From NCBI GenBank assembly GCA_964505385.1, contig CAZDIA010000011.1:1-64000 (forward strand): a DNA stretch of 64,000 bases, read 5' to 3'. Source of the DNA: SLJN01 sp964505385 (GTDB taxonomy: Bacteria > Bacteroidota > Rhodothermia > Balneolales > Natronogracilivirgulaceae). The position numbers were made by a program, and so were the translations under genes. Below are positions 9,486 through 18,683 of this stretch, piece by piece (the first letter of the stretch is position 1; the number at the start of each line of letters is the position of its first letter). The notes below the pieces were generated by a model. The model had not been told where the DNA came from. It saw only the letters and a program-made list of their open reading frames with translations, and ran no database searches.

Positions 9486-10037
9486 ATGAGTACAAGCGAA
9501 GAGAAAAAACTTTACGGTCTGTTAGCTGAATTCAAAAATCCGGCTGATTTAATGGAATCGGCTCGTTCCGTAGCCAAGGCCGGATATCATAAGTTTGATG
9601 CCCATAGTCCATTTCCGATTCACGGAATGGATGAAGCTATGGGTTTAAAAAAATCCAAACTTGGTTGGATTGTACTTGGGCATGGATTACTTGGAGCTAT
9701 TGGTGGTACTATACTTCAGGTATGGGTGCATACCACGGCATATCCCATGAATATCAGTGGAAAACCGGAGGCTAATTTGCCTGCGTTTGTACCGGTAACA
9801 TTTGAGTTAACAATATTGCTTGCGGCATTTGGCGCTTTTTTCGGAATGTTTGCGCTGAATAAATTACCCAAGTTAAATCACCCGCTTTTTAATTCTGCTA
9901 CATTCGAAAAAGTGACTGATGACGGCTTTTTTATAAGCATCGAGGCTGATGATGATCTTTTTTCGGATGAAAAGACCGAGAAGCTTCTGAAAGACCTTGG
10001 GGCAACCCATGTTGAGAAAGTTTACGCAACGGAATAA
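9486..10037 (+). CDS. actD: ACIII subunit ActD (DUF3341)
   Basis: Small membrane subunit of alternative complex III. The 183 residues start with a soluble domain (KKLYGLLAEFKNPADLMES), followed by two hydrophobic spans near residues 60-82 and 98-118 and a soluble acidic tail. This is the DUF3341 layout. No cofactor motif is present, as expected: the family has a structural role beside ActC and ActF. It lies between actC and actE in the canonical order. Confidence 0.93.
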   Translation: MSTSEEKKLYGLLAEFKNPADLMESARSVAKAGYHKFDAHSPFPIHGMDEAMGLKKSKLGWIVLGHGLLGAIGGTILQVWVHTTAYPMNISGKPEANLPAFVPVTFELTILLAAFGAFFGMFALNKLPKLNHPLFNSATFEKVTDDGFFISIEADDDLFSDEKTEKLLKDLGATHVEKVYATE

Positions 10038-10072
10038 TTGACTGTATTAAGTTGATAAAATAGTAAGATATC

Positions 10073-10699
10073 GTGAGAAAAATTCAAAAAATATCATTGT
10101 TCCTGGCTCTTCTGATTCTCTTATCGGCTTGTAGGGGACAGCCGTTTGAGGATCCGCCCATTTTCGTGCAACCAAATATGCATTACCAGGAAAAGTTTAG
10201 GTATCAGCAGGAAAATCCGTTTTTTGAAGATCAAAGAGCAGACAGACTCCCAGTAGAGGGAACCGTATCACGTGGAAATCTTCAAATTGATCATGCGTAT
10301 TATGAAGGTGTGGATGGCGAAGGAGAGTTTGTAACATCAATCCCAACAGATATTGACCGGTCTTTCCTGATGAGAGGAAAAGAACGATACGATATTTACT
10401 GCACTCCTTGCCATGGTGGTACCGGCGATGGGGAGGGTATCATATCAGAGCATGGGTTAGTTCCACCTACTTTTCATGATGAAGAAGCTCGCGATTGGGA
10501 GTATGGAAGAATATATAGTGCAATTTACAATGGCTATGAAACAATGCAGTCCTACCGTCATGAAATTCCGGTTGAAGACCGATGGGCTATTGTAGCATAT
10601 GTGAGAGCACTTCAAATCAGCCAGGCTGCTGATGAAGATGCGATCAGAGAACTTGGAATAGAAATGGATGAAATTGAAGTAGCGAGTGCACCGGAATGA
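10073..10699 (+). CDS. actE: ACIII subunit ActE, monoheme cytochrome c lipoprotein
   Basis: Monoheme c subunit of alternative complex III, thought to pass electrons out of the complex. The start is GTG. The first 20 residues form a lipoprotein signal ending in LLSAC, so the mature protein should be lipid-anchored. The heme motif CTPCHGG lies near residue 112 and a Met-containing segment (YETMQSYRHEIP) near residue 155 probably supplies the distal ligand. At 208 residues it fits the family. The next gene, actF, starts 49 bases downstream. Confidence 0.94.
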   Translation: MRKIQKISLFLALLILLSACRGQPFEDPPIFVQPNMHYQEKFRYQQENPFFEDQRADRLPVEGTVSRGNLQIDHAYYEGVDGEGEFVTSIPTDIDRSFLMRGKERYDIYCTPCHGGTGDGEGIISEHGLVPPTFHDEEARDWEYGRIYSAIYNGYETMQSYRHEIPVEDRWAIVAYVRALQISQAADEDAIRELGIEMDEIEVASAPE

Positions 10700-10748
10700 T
10701 CTATAAACCGATGTGCAAATAACGCAATTAAAAGACACTTGAAATCTA

Positions 10749-11936
10749 ATGGCTCAAAAGACTCTTACAGATAACCTTCAATTTCCCGAAAATGCCAATG
10801 TAGTTAGTGCATTCTTTGGCATTGCCATGGTGGGAATTATTGCCAGCTTAATCGGATTCTTCATAAATACCGAGCAGTTTTATTTTTCCTATTTGACCAG
10901 CTATACCTTCGTTGCAACCATTTCATTAGCTGCACTGTTTTTTGTGATGCTCCAGCACATTACCAATTCCTCTTGGAGTGTGGTTTTACGTCGAATCCCG
11001 GAAACATTTTCATATTATTTATTTCTGTTCGCACTGCTCTTCATTCCAATCCTTTTTGGAATGCAGCACTTATATGAATGGAGCCGCCCCGAAGTTCTTG
11101 CAGAAGATGATCTAGCTGTCTATAAAGAGCCCTTTTTGAACACTACTTTTTTTATCGTCCGTAATATAATTTACTTTGTGGTTTGGTCTTTTCTTGGCTG
11201 GAAATTGTATCAGAACTCTGTAAAAATGGATCAGGATGGGGCAGATGCCAAAACTTTTAAAATGCAAAAAGTAATAAGCGCTCCGGGTATTTTACTATTT
11301 GGCTTTACGTTAGCTTTTGCTTCATTTGACTGGTTGATGTCTCTTCAGTTTCATTGGTTTTCGACCATGTTTGGGGTGTACATTTTTGCAATGAGTTTTC
11401 AGGTATTTCTGGCCGTTGCTATACTTATTATTTTATATCTGCGTAGTCAGAATCTGTTGACTAATACCATCAACCTGCCCCATATAGAGGATTTGGGGAA
11501 ACTTTTGTTTGGGTTTACGGTCTTCTATGCATACATCGCGTTCAGTCAGTTTATGCTTTACTACTATGCTAATATCCCTGAACATACGATGTGGTTTTAT
11601 GATCGACTTCAGGGAAGCTGGGAAGTTGTAAGCTGGTTGATAGTGTTTGGTCGGTTTGTAATACCGTTTATTGCACTATTAGGACTATGGGCAAAAACCA
11701 ATTTGAAGTTATTAGCCACTATGTCAATGCTGATAGTGGTGATGCATTTTATCGAGGTGTTCTGGATCGTTATGCCGATTCTGCATGAGGCGGGCATTTC
11801 CATACACTGGATCGATATTGCCTTACTACTTGCATTCGGAGGGCTGTTTTTTGGCTTGTTTTTCCAAAAATTCAAATCTAATGCCATGGTGCCCAAGAAC
11901 GATCCGTTGTTGGCCGAATCTTTAAATAAACACTAA
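10749..11936 (+). CDS. actF: ACIII subunit ActF, integral membrane protein
   Basis: Second large polytopic subunit of alternative complex III, related to ActC. The 395 residues contain about ten hydrophobic spans. Recognisable segments are SFDWLMSLQFHWFSTMFGVY near residue 195 and YANIPEHTMWFYDRLQGSW near residue 275, both typical of this family. Conserved acidic and histidine residues in the bundle have been proposed as part of a proton path; that is inference from the family. The downstream small ORF follows after 19 bases. Confidence 0.94.
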   Translation: MAQKTLTDNLQFPENANVVSAFFGIAMVGIIASLIGFFINTEQFYFSYLTSYTFVATISLAALFFVMLQHITNSSWSVVLRRIPETFSYYLFLFALLFIPILFGMQHLYEWSRPEVLAEDDLAVYKEPFLNTTFFIVRNIIYFVVWSFLGWKLYQNSVKMDQDGADAKTFKMQKVISAPGILLFGFTLAFASFDWLMSLQFHWFSTMFGVYIFAMSFQVFLAVAILIILYLRSQNLLTNTINLPHIEDLGKLLFGFTVFYAYIAFSQFMLYYYANIPEHTMWFYDRLQGSWEVVSWLIVFGRFVIPFIALLGLWAKTNLKLLATMSMLIVVMHFIEVFWIVMPILHEAGISIHWIDIALLLAFGGLFFGLFFQKFKSNAMVPKNDPLLAESLNKH

Positions 11937-11955
11937 TTGATCTCGTTAACTTAAA

Positions 11956-12339
11956 ATGTCAAAACCATCTGATAAGGAACGACCTGAAGGGCAAAATTCC
12001 GGTGAAGAGTTTGATCCGAATCAGTACAATATCTCTGAATCGGATCTGGAACTCAGAGCTATGGATGACAAGCTCAATGTTAAGAGAATTACATTTTGGG
12101 CGATTTTGGGAATTGTAATTTTTGCAGTGTTGTTAGGTAGCGTGTACTTCTTATATAATTATAACAAATTTGTTTCAACTCAGGAAGCTTCAATGAGAAG
12201 CGAACATGAACAGATAACCCGAATGAAACAAGAATCGGAGGAACGATTGAATAGTTTTGGGGTTATCGATGAGGAGGAAGGGAGGTATCATATTCCCGTT
12301 GATAGTGCCATGACGATATACCTTGAAACAAGAGATTAA
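11956..12339 (+). CDS. Small single-span membrane protein of the ACIII/oxidase operon
   Basis: This 127-residue protein has an acidic, polar N-terminus, one membrane span near residues 46-70 (FWAILGIVIFAVLLGSVYFL), then a charged helix that may be coiled coil and a C-terminal segment RYHIPVDSAM. No cofactor motif is seen. A small single-span subunit called ActG exists in some ACIII complexes, and this gene is in the right place to be one. The IPxDxAM ending is also seen in small proteins near oxidase genes, so an assembly role is equally possible. I cannot assign it firmly. Confidence 0.8.
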   Translation: MSKPSDKERPEGQNSGEEFDPNQYNISESDLELRAMDDKLNVKRITFWAILGIVIFAVLLGSVYFLYNYNKFVSTQEASMRSEHEQITRMKQESEERLNSFGVIDEEEGRYHIPVDSAMTIYLETRD

Positions 12340-12356
12340 AGTGTTTTTGATAAGTT

Positions 12357-13196
12357 ATGTCTTTCCGAAAAGTTAGTTTCTTTATCATTATCTATGCCTT
12401 GCTATTTACTTTGGGTTTGAGTTCGAATGTAGTAGCACAACAGCAACAACTTCAGCATGAAGCTGTAGAAGAAGACCTCAGCGATGTAGGTATAGAAGAA
12501 AAACTTGGTGACGAAGTTTCTAAAGATACATGGTTCTATAACGAAGAGGGGGAACGTGTTGAGATTGGTGATTATCTGGATAATGATAAACCCATTATGT
12601 TGGCATTAGTATATTATGAATGCCCCAGGATATGTAATCTCATTCTCCAGGGTATGAAAGAAGGGTTGTCTGAATTGAGCTGGACTCCCGGAGATGAATT
12701 TGAAATAGTGACCGTGAGTATTGCACCAGATGAGACTCCCGAGTTGGCGTCTCAACAAAAAAGAGGATACATCGATCAAATAGATGATCCCGAAGCTGCC
12801 GAAGGGTGGCATTTTCTTACCGGAGAAAAAGATCAGATAGATAGACTAGCCGATGAAGTAGGCTATGGGTATAAATGGAGTGAGTCTACTCAGGAATATG
12901 TCCATAGTTCAGCATTAATATTTCTTTCTGATGAAGGTGTGATTACAAGGTATTTACATGGGCTAGACTATACTGATATTGCATTACGCAATTCCCTTTA
13001 CGACGCCGCTGATGGAAATATCGGTTCAGCACTCGACCGGGTTGAGCTTTACTGTTATGAATACGATGAAAATACAGGAACTTATGCGCCTGTAGCTGTT
13101 AATATTATGAAAATTGGTGGTGTTTTCACGCTGCTGGTGTTGGGTGCATTTCTCGGAATATTTTGGTACCGGGAAAAAAGAACGAGCAAATCATAA
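12357..13196 (+). CDS. SCO1/SenC family copper chaperone
   Basis: Thioredoxin-fold copper chaperone that helps assemble the CuA centre of oxidase subunit II. An N-terminal signal peptide covers residues 1-27. The copper-binding CPRIC motif is at Cys89-Cys93 and the third ligand is His183 in YVHSSALIFLS. Unlike the usual N-anchored SCO protein, there is a clear C-terminal span near residues 250-272 followed by basic residues, so it is probably C-anchored with the domain in the periplasm. It sits directly before coxB, its likely client. Confidence 0.93.
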   Translation: MSFRKVSFFIIIYALLFTLGLSSNVVAQQQQLQHEAVEEDLSDVGIEEKLGDEVSKDTWFYNEEGERVEIGDYLDNDKPIMLALVYYECPRICNLILQGMKEGLSELSWTPGDEFEIVTVSIAPDETPELASQQKRGYIDQIDDPEAAEGWHFLTGEKDQIDRLADEVGYGYKWSESTQEYVHSSALIFLSDEGVITRYLHGLDYTDIALRNSLYDAADGNIGSALDRVELYCYEYDENTGTYAPVAVNIMKIGGVFTLLVLGAFLGIFWYREKRTSKS

Positions 13197-13223
13197 TTAC
13201 TAAATTTTTTTAAACTGAAATAT

Positions 13224-14174
13224 ATGTTCGAGCGCATTGCTGAATTCCTCCTTCCACCGCAGAGGTCGACTGTAGCTGCTGATGTGGATGGATTGTTTCA
13301 TTTTATTCACATTACCGGTTTTATCCTCTTTATTGGCATTGTAATAGCAATTGTATTTTTTGCGATAAAATACCGCAGACAATCTGAAGATGAGGTAACA
13401 CCGGTAATTACCCATCATACAGGATTGGAAATTACATGGTCGGTAATTCCGACAATTCTCATTCTTATTGTTTTTAGTTGGGGTTTTAGAGGTTTTCTCG
13501 CACAAAATACACCACCTTCAGACGCCTATGAAATAAACGTCACGGCAGTTTCATGGTTTTGGGAATTTGAATACCCGGATGAAGGTATAACTTTGACCGA
13601 TGAGTTAATAGTCCCGGTTGATCAACCTATTAAGCTGGTCATGAGATCAGAAGATGTGATTCATTCCTTCTTTGTACCGGACTATCGCGTTAAAAAAGAT
13701 GTTCTACCTAACAGATATACCACCACTTGGTTCGAAGCTACAGAAGAGGCCGAGTCTATTATGTTCTGTGCGGAATATTGCGGAACTGAGCACTCCACAA
13801 TGGATGCAACTATACGTGTTGTTTCTGAAGAAGAATTCCAGGAATTTCTAGATGAAGAAGCGGTTGACCTTGAAGAACTGCCACTGGTAGAAGTAGGTGA
13901 GGTAACCTTTGAACAGCAAGGGTGCACAGCCTGTCATTCAGTTGATGGTACTCCTGGTGCCGGTCCCACTTTACAGGGGCTATATCAATCCGAACGAACT
14001 ATGGATGATGGCGAAACTCTGACTGCTGATGAGGACTATTTATATGAATCTATAGTTGACCCAAGAGCCAGGGTTACCGAAGGTTATCCTAACAACATGC
14101 CTACGTTTTACGGAGACCGTTTAAGTGATCGTGAAATAGAAGGTTTAATCGAATATATTAAAGAGTTACAATAA
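13224..14174 (+). CDS. coxB: Cytochrome c oxidase subunit II with fused cytochrome c domain (caa3 type)
   Basis: Carries the CuA electron-entry site and an extra heme c. Two membrane spans occur near residues 28-50 and 74-92. CuA ligands are His147 (VIHSF), Cys182, Glu184, Cys186, His190 and Met193 in CAEYCGTEHSTM. The C-terminal domain has the heme motif CTACH at 234-238 and a likely axial Met at residue 292 in NNMPTF. The heme c fusion makes the enzyme a caa3 oxidase. Its stop is two bases before the coxA start. Confidence 0.96.
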   Translation: MFERIAEFLLPPQRSTVAADVDGLFHFIHITGFILFIGIVIAIVFFAIKYRRQSEDEVTPVITHHTGLEITWSVIPTILILIVFSWGFRGFLAQNTPPSDAYEINVTAVSWFWEFEYPDEGITLTDELIVPVDQPIKLVMRSEDVIHSFFVPDYRVKKDVLPNRYTTTWFEATEEAESIMFCAEYCGTEHSTMDATIRVVSEEEFQEFLDEEAVDLEELPLVEVGEVTFEQQGCTACHSVDGTPGAGPTLQGLYQSERTMDDGETLTADEDYLYESIVDPRARVTEGYPNNMPTFYGDRLSDREIEGLIEYIKELQ

Positions 14175-14176
14175 TT

Positions 14177-15919
14177 ATGGCGGATTCATCATCCAGAACA
14201 TTCAGAATTCGTGAGTTTCCTGTTGAGGAAAACCCACCTGAAAATTATCTGAATCATGAGAAAGGTATTATGTCATGGCTGTTTACGCTTGACCATAAGC
14301 GAATCGGCCTGTTATATCTGGCGTCTATAGCAATATTCTTTTTTGTAGGAGGTCTGCTGGCTGTCGGTTTGCGTACTGAACTCTGGACACCGGCTGGTAC
14401 GTTTATCGATGCTGATACCTATAATCGTATTTTCACTCTGCACGGAGTGATAATGATTTTTCTCTTTATCATCCCCTCTATACCCGCAGCTCTGGGGAAT
14501 TTCTTTCTGCCGATGATGCTCGGAGCCAAAGATGTCGCATTTCCCAAGCTTAATCTTGCCAGTTTTTGGGTCTATTCCATTGGCGCCCTCTTTGCGCTGT
14601 ACTCTGTTGCCCACGGTGGTGTTGACACCGGATGGACCTTCTATACTCCTTACAGTACGGAGACCGGAACTACGGTTGTTGCGATGACTCTTGGTGCGTT
14701 TATAATGGGTTTTTCATCCATTATGACAGGCGTCAATTTTATCGCGACCATACATAAAATGCGATCTCCCGGAATGACCTGGGGGAAACTACCGCTGTTC
14801 TTATGGTCACTGTATGCTACCAGTATTATTCAGGTCCTTGCTACACCTGTTTTGGGAATTACCCTTCTCCTTTTAGTAATGGAGCGTGTACTGGGTATAG
14901 GTATATTTGATCCCGGTCTTGGCGGTGATCCGGTCTTGTATCAGCACTTTTTCTGGTTTTATTCGCATCCGGCAGTATATATTATGATTGTGCCGGCATT
15001 TGGAATAATTTCAGAGTTAATTTCAACATTTAGCCGTAAAGTTATCTTCGGATACTGGGCTATAGCTCTTTCCAGTCTTGCCATTGCATTTCTTGGGTTT
15101 CTGGTATGGGGTCACCATATGTTTGTGTCCGGGCAGTCAGAACTATCCTCAGTTGTTTTTTCATTCCTTACTTTCTTTGTGGGAATTCCAACCGGGATTA
15201 AGGTGCTAAACTGGGTTACAACGCTTTACCGCGGCTCTATTTCTCTGAAAACGCCCATGCTATATGCAATGTGTTTTCTGATATTATTTACTATTGGTGG
15301 CGTTACCGGTATTACTTTAGGTGCGCTTTCCGTAGATGTTCATCTGCATGACACCTATTATGTAGTAGCTCACTTTCATTATGTAATGATGGGAGGTACC
15401 GTATTTGCATTCCTTGGAGGTTTGCACTACTGGTGGCCAAAAATGTTCGGCAGGATGTATAATGAATTCTGGGCTAAAATTTCATGTATAATTTTATTCA
15501 TTGCATTTAACGTAACATTTCTGCCTCAGTTTGTAATGGGAAGCCAAGGAATGCCAAGAAGGTACTTTAATTATATACCTGAATTTCAGACCATGCATCA
15601 GGTTTCAACTGTTGGCAGCTGGTTGTTGGGTATTGGTTTTCTAATTATTTTGGCTTACATGACGCACTCCTATTTCCGGGGTAAAAAAGCAGCAACTAAC
15701 CCCTGGGGTGGAAGAACTATGGAATGGATGACAGCTTCTCCTCCTATACATCACAATTTTGAGCACACACCCGTAGTGATTCATGGTCCCTATGACCATC
15801 ATAAACCTGTAAGAGAATTTCGAATGGGTATTGTGGGTTCAGAAAATGGTCACGGTCATCCGGTTAATGGAGATAAAACACCTGCTGGTGATCAACCGGA
15901 ATCAAAACAAGAGTCCTGA
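14177..15919 (+). CDS. coxA: Cytochrome c oxidase subunit I, A2-type
   Basis: Catalytic heme-copper subunit that reduces O2 and pumps protons. Its 580 residues include about twelve spans. Heme a ligands are in TLHGVIM and HFHYVMMGG, and the heme a3 ligand is in VDVHLHDTYYV. CuB ligands are His264 and the pair in WGHHMF. The segment Tyr262-Tyr268 reads YSHPAVY. A1-type enzymes have Glu where Ala266 stands; the Tyr-Ser pair just before HP marks the A2 type described in Rhodothermus marinus. The soluble tail (NPWGGRTMEW, PPIHHNF) is typical of bacterial CoxA. Confidence 0.96.
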   Translation: MADSSSRTFRIREFPVEENPPENYLNHEKGIMSWLFTLDHKRIGLLYLASIAIFFFVGGLLAVGLRTELWTPAGTFIDADTYNRIFTLHGVIMIFLFIIPSIPAALGNFFLPMMLGAKDVAFPKLNLASFWVYSIGALFALYSVAHGGVDTGWTFYTPYSTETGTTVVAMTLGAFIMGFSSIMTGVNFIATIHKMRSPGMTWGKLPLFLWSLYATSIIQVLATPVLGITLLLLVMERVLGIGIFDPGLGGDPVLYQHFFWFYSHPAVYIMIVPAFGIISELISTFSRKVIFGYWAIALSSLAIAFLGFLVWGHHMFVSGQSELSSVVFSFLTFFVGIPTGIKVLNWVTTLYRGSISLKTPMLYAMCFLILFTIGGVTGITLGALSVDVHLHDTYYVVAHFHYVMMGGTVFAFLGGLHYWWPKMFGRMYNEFWAKISCIILFIAFNVTFLPQFVMGSQGMPRRYFNYIPEFQTMHQVSTVGSWLLGIGFLIILAYMTHSYFRGKKAATNPWGGRTMEWMTASPPIHHNFEHTPVVIHGPYDHHKPVREFRMGIVGSENGHGHPVNGDKTPAGDQPESKQES

Positions 15920-15981
15920 ATAAAGCCGAATAACGGTGGATAGTGTAAACCATAAAATGTATAAGGGAATTTAATTTAATT

Positions 15982-16638
15982 ATGGCGAATAATACCGTCG
16001 AAGCCGAAAAAGACGCTCATTTAGCTCATCATTTTCATGATGCTGAGCAGCAATTTGAGGCGTCTAAATTGGGGATGTGGGTATTCCTAGTAACGGAGAT
16101 TCTATTCTTTGGTGGTCTGTTTGTTGCCTATATCGTCTTTCGGTCCTGGCATCCGGATCTGTTCGAACAAGCTGCAATGACGCTCGATACTACGCTTGGC
16201 GCTTTGAACACAGTAGTTCTTATTGCCAGCAGCTTGACTATCGTACTTGCAGTACGTGCAGCTCAGGTTGATAAGCAACGCCAGATACTGGTTATGATTG
16301 GGGCTACCATATTGTTAGCTATTGTATTTATGGTGGTCAAGTATTTTGAATACACCAGCAAGTTTGAAGCCGGTATGCTACCGGCCGGAATGTATTTTTA
16401 TGATGGAATAGATCATGAACTTGCACCGGTTTTTTATAGCATCTATTATATGTTAACCGGTTTGCATGGCATCCATGTATTGATTGGAATCGGGCTGATG
16501 GCCTGGCTGTTTGTCAGGGCCTATAATGGCGCATATCACAGCGGATATTTTACACAAGTCGAAGTGGTAGCCCTGTACTGGCACCTTGTTGATATTATCT
16601 GGATTTTTCTGTTCCCATTGCTTTATCTGATCGAGTAG
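15982..16638 (+). CDS. coxC: Cytochrome c oxidase subunit III
   Basis: Membrane subunit III of the heme-copper oxidase, which stabilises subunit I. It has 218 residues with five predicted spans, the short form lacking the first two helices. Family motifs include KLGMWVFLVTEILFFGGLF near residue 30 and TGLHGIHVLIG near residue 160, and it ends with YWHLVDIIWIFLFPLLYL. It follows coxA after 62 bases and precedes subunit IV. Confidence 0.95.
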   Translation: MANNTVEAEKDAHLAHHFHDAEQQFEASKLGMWVFLVTEILFFGGLFVAYIVFRSWHPDLFEQAAMTLDTTLGALNTVVLIASSLTIVLAVRAAQVDKQRQILVMIGATILLAIVFMVVKYFEYTSKFEAGMLPAGMYFYDGIDHELAPVFYSIYYMLTGLHGIHVLIGIGLMAWLFVRAYNGAYHSGYFTQVEVVALYWHLVDIIWIFLFPLLYLIE

Positions 16639-16685
16639 ATACCAGAGAAACTATATATTAAATTGTTTACAACAAGTTTATAATT

Positions 16686-16991
16686 ATGAGTGCACATCAT
16701 ATACTTCCCTTTAAAACAATGATAAATACTGCTGTGGCATTGTTAGTGCTCACAGCATTAACTGTTGGCGTATATTATATCGATTTTCCGGATCCGCTTA
16801 ATACTGTAGTTGCGCTTGGTATTGCTACAGTTAAAGCCGCATTGGTGTGTATGTTCTTTATGGGATTGTACTGGGATACAAAATTTAACACATTGGTACT
16901 GCTAAGTTCACTGCTTTTCTTTTTAATAATGATCGGTATTATCTTATTGGATACCCTCTTCAGAGATGTTTCTTTTACCATCTACGGGTGA
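16686..16991 (+). CDS. coxD: Cytochrome c oxidase subunit IV
   Basis: A 101-residue protein with three hydrophobic spans, matching the prokaryotic subunit IV family found at the end of caa3 operons. The segment TVKAALVCMFFMGLYWDTK near residue 50 is the most characteristic. It is the last gene of the operon. I see no clear intrinsic terminator before the convergent DUF420 gene 93 bases on. Confidence 0.9.
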   Translation: MSAHHILPFKTMINTAVALLVLTALTVGVYYIDFPDPLNTVVALGIATVKAALVCMFFMGLYWDTKFNTLVLLSSLLFFLIMIGIILLDTLFRDVSFTIYG

Positions 16992-17084
16992 TGTGAAACA
17001 GTACCCGTCTTAAAGAGTTAAAAAATTTAAGAAGTCAAGAAAACAAGATAAGTTAGAAGGAGTCGCCGGGATTTGGGTTCCGGG

Positions 17085-17654
17085 TTAGGTATAGGCCCGT
17101 AATATAAAATAAATGACAACTCCGGTAACTGAGACGTAGATCCATACCGGGAATGTAACTTTTGATATCTTTCGGTGAGTAGTGAGCTTTCCTGAAAGGG
17201 AAAAATAAAAAGAGCTCAGAACAAGAGGGACTACGAAGACTGATAGTATAATGTGTGTAATCAGGATGAAGAAATAGATAGGACGAATTATTCCTTCTCC
17301 GGGGAATGGAGTATGACCCACAAAGTTGTGATAAACAACATAGCTAACCAGAAAAAATGCTGAGGCTACAAAAGCTGACAGCATGTACCGCATGTGAGTA
17401 GCATACTTTTGCTGTTTAATGGCTATAAATCCAAGTATGAGCAGTACAGTCGCAATACCATTAAATGTAGCATTTAATGTTGGAAGATAAGATACGAATG
17501 CGTAAGTCTCATCCGGAGTATCACGGAAGTATAGAATCCAGAATAAAAAAAGAACCGCAATTAGACTTATTCCCATAATAAGAATAACTGCTTTTTTTGT
17601 GTCAATATCTTTTAAGGCGTTTACTGTAATTGTGGGGCTTTTATCACGAGACAT
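17085..17654 (-). CDS. DUF420 membrane protein, CtaM/YozB-like
   Basis: A 189-residue protein with five hydrophobic spans. Conserved polar residues sit at the membrane faces: LPTLNATFNGIATVLL, THMRYMLSAF, YHNFVGHT and THIILSVFVVPLVL. This pattern fits DUF420, whose Firmicute members (YozB/CtaM) are needed for maturation of heme-A-containing oxidases. It converges on the oxidase operon, which supports a role there, but the function in this phylum is inferred. A minus-strand terminator just upstream separates it from the hydrolase gene. Confidence 0.85.
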   Translation of the reverse strand: MSRDKSPTITVNALKDIDTKKAVILIMGISLIAVLFLFWILYFRDTPDETYAFVSYLPTLNATFNGIATVLLILGFIAIKQQKYATHMRYMLSAFVASAFFLVSYVVYHNFVGHTPFPGEGIIRPIYFFILITHIILSVFVVPLVLSSFYFSLSGKLTTHRKISKVTFPVWIYVSVTGVVIYFILRAYT

Positions 17655-17689
17655 TTTATGATTGTTTTCGGGTAATAGTTTTAAAAAAT

Positions 17690-17719
17690 AAAACCTCCAC
17701 TGATGAAAGTGGAGGTTTT
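17690..17719 (-). terminator. Intrinsic terminator of the UPF0173 hydrolase gene
   Basis: Arms near 17691-17701 and 17708-17718 form an 11-bp stem. On the minus strand it is followed by TTTTATTTTTT. It lies after the hydrolase stop (17745) and before the DUF420 start (17654). Confidence 0.85.
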
Positions 17720-17744
17720 GAGAATATATATTGGAATTATAGTA

Positions 17745-18461
17745 TTAAAAAATTTCCTCACCAGGTTGCGGTGAGACAACTTTAACAGCTGAACCACAAA
17801 ATTCTTCAACATGCTTGCTGAACTCTTCGGGCGTACCGGTCAAAGGCGGGAAAGTGCCATAGTGCATCGGTATGGCCGCTTTTGGTTTTAGCATTTCAAT
17901 ACACATAGCGGCTTCTCGCGGGCCCATCGTGTAAAAATCACCCATTGGGGCCATTACTACATCTGGTGAGTATAATTTGCCATATAGTTCAAAGTCGGCA
18001 GAGATGTTGGTATCTCCCATATGGTAGACGGTGATGTCATTGTGGAAATCCAGTACCAATCCTGCCGGATCTCCCGCATATTGACCTCCGAAGGAAGAGC
18101 TGTGATTTGCGGATGTCATATATACGGTAACATCATCCAATGTTAGCGATCCGCCTTTGTTCATTTCAAGAGCCTGATTTTCATTCAGGCCGTTACTTTT
18201 CAGCAATCCCGAGTGTTCAACTATAGCAAGTACACTGCAACCTGTTTTGGATGCAATATCAAGCGTATCTCCGGTATGATCTTCGTGTCCGTGAGTAAGA
18301 AAGATATAATCAACATTTCCAATCCCATCAACAGTATTGTATGGTTCCGGTGTCTTCGGATTTTGAGTGAGAAAAGGATCAATAAGAATTACTTTACCAC
18401 CCGGTGACACCAGTCTGAATGCTGAATGTCCTAACCATTGAGCTTTAATATTTGTTTTCAT
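17745..18461 (-). CDS. UPF0173 metal-dependent hydrolase
   Basis: Metallo-beta-lactamase-fold protein of 238 residues. The zinc motif THGHEDHTGD follows the first strands, HMGDTN supplies the bridging Asp, and the late His is in PMHYGTFPP. This set matches the UPF0173/UlaG-like branch; the natural substrate is not known. The reading frame stays open upstream, but MKTNIKAQWLGHSAFRL at 18461 gives the normal family N-terminus and the 28 residues before it look non-coding, so I place the start there. It is monocistronic and ends at a clear terminator. Confidence 0.88.
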   Translation of the reverse strand: MKTNIKAQWLGHSAFRLVSPGGKVILIDPFLTQNPKTPEPYNTVDGIGNVDYIFLTHGHEDHTGDTLDIASKTGCSVLAIVEHSGLLKSNGLNENQALEMNKGGSLTLDDVTVYMTSANHSSSFGGQYAGDPAGLVLDFHNDITVYHMGDTNISADFELYGKLYSPDVVMAPMGDFYTMGPREAAMCIEMLKPKAAIPMHYGTFPPLTGTPEEFSKHVEEFCGSAVKVVSPQPGEEIF

Positions 18462-18683
18462 AGTACCACGATTTTTATTCGGGTTGTCGATGTTAATGCT
18501 AAAAAAATATGATATAGCTTTGGAAATACTGTGACTTAAACCCATGAATCAAAATCCGGGTTTACCAAAGCTTCATGCTGTGTTATATTAATCAACAATC
18601 AAAAGTATGCAAACAATTTCAGCACATTTTTATCATTAGAAACTTAGCAGCTTTAGTAACCAGTTAAAAATACGGAGAAACTT

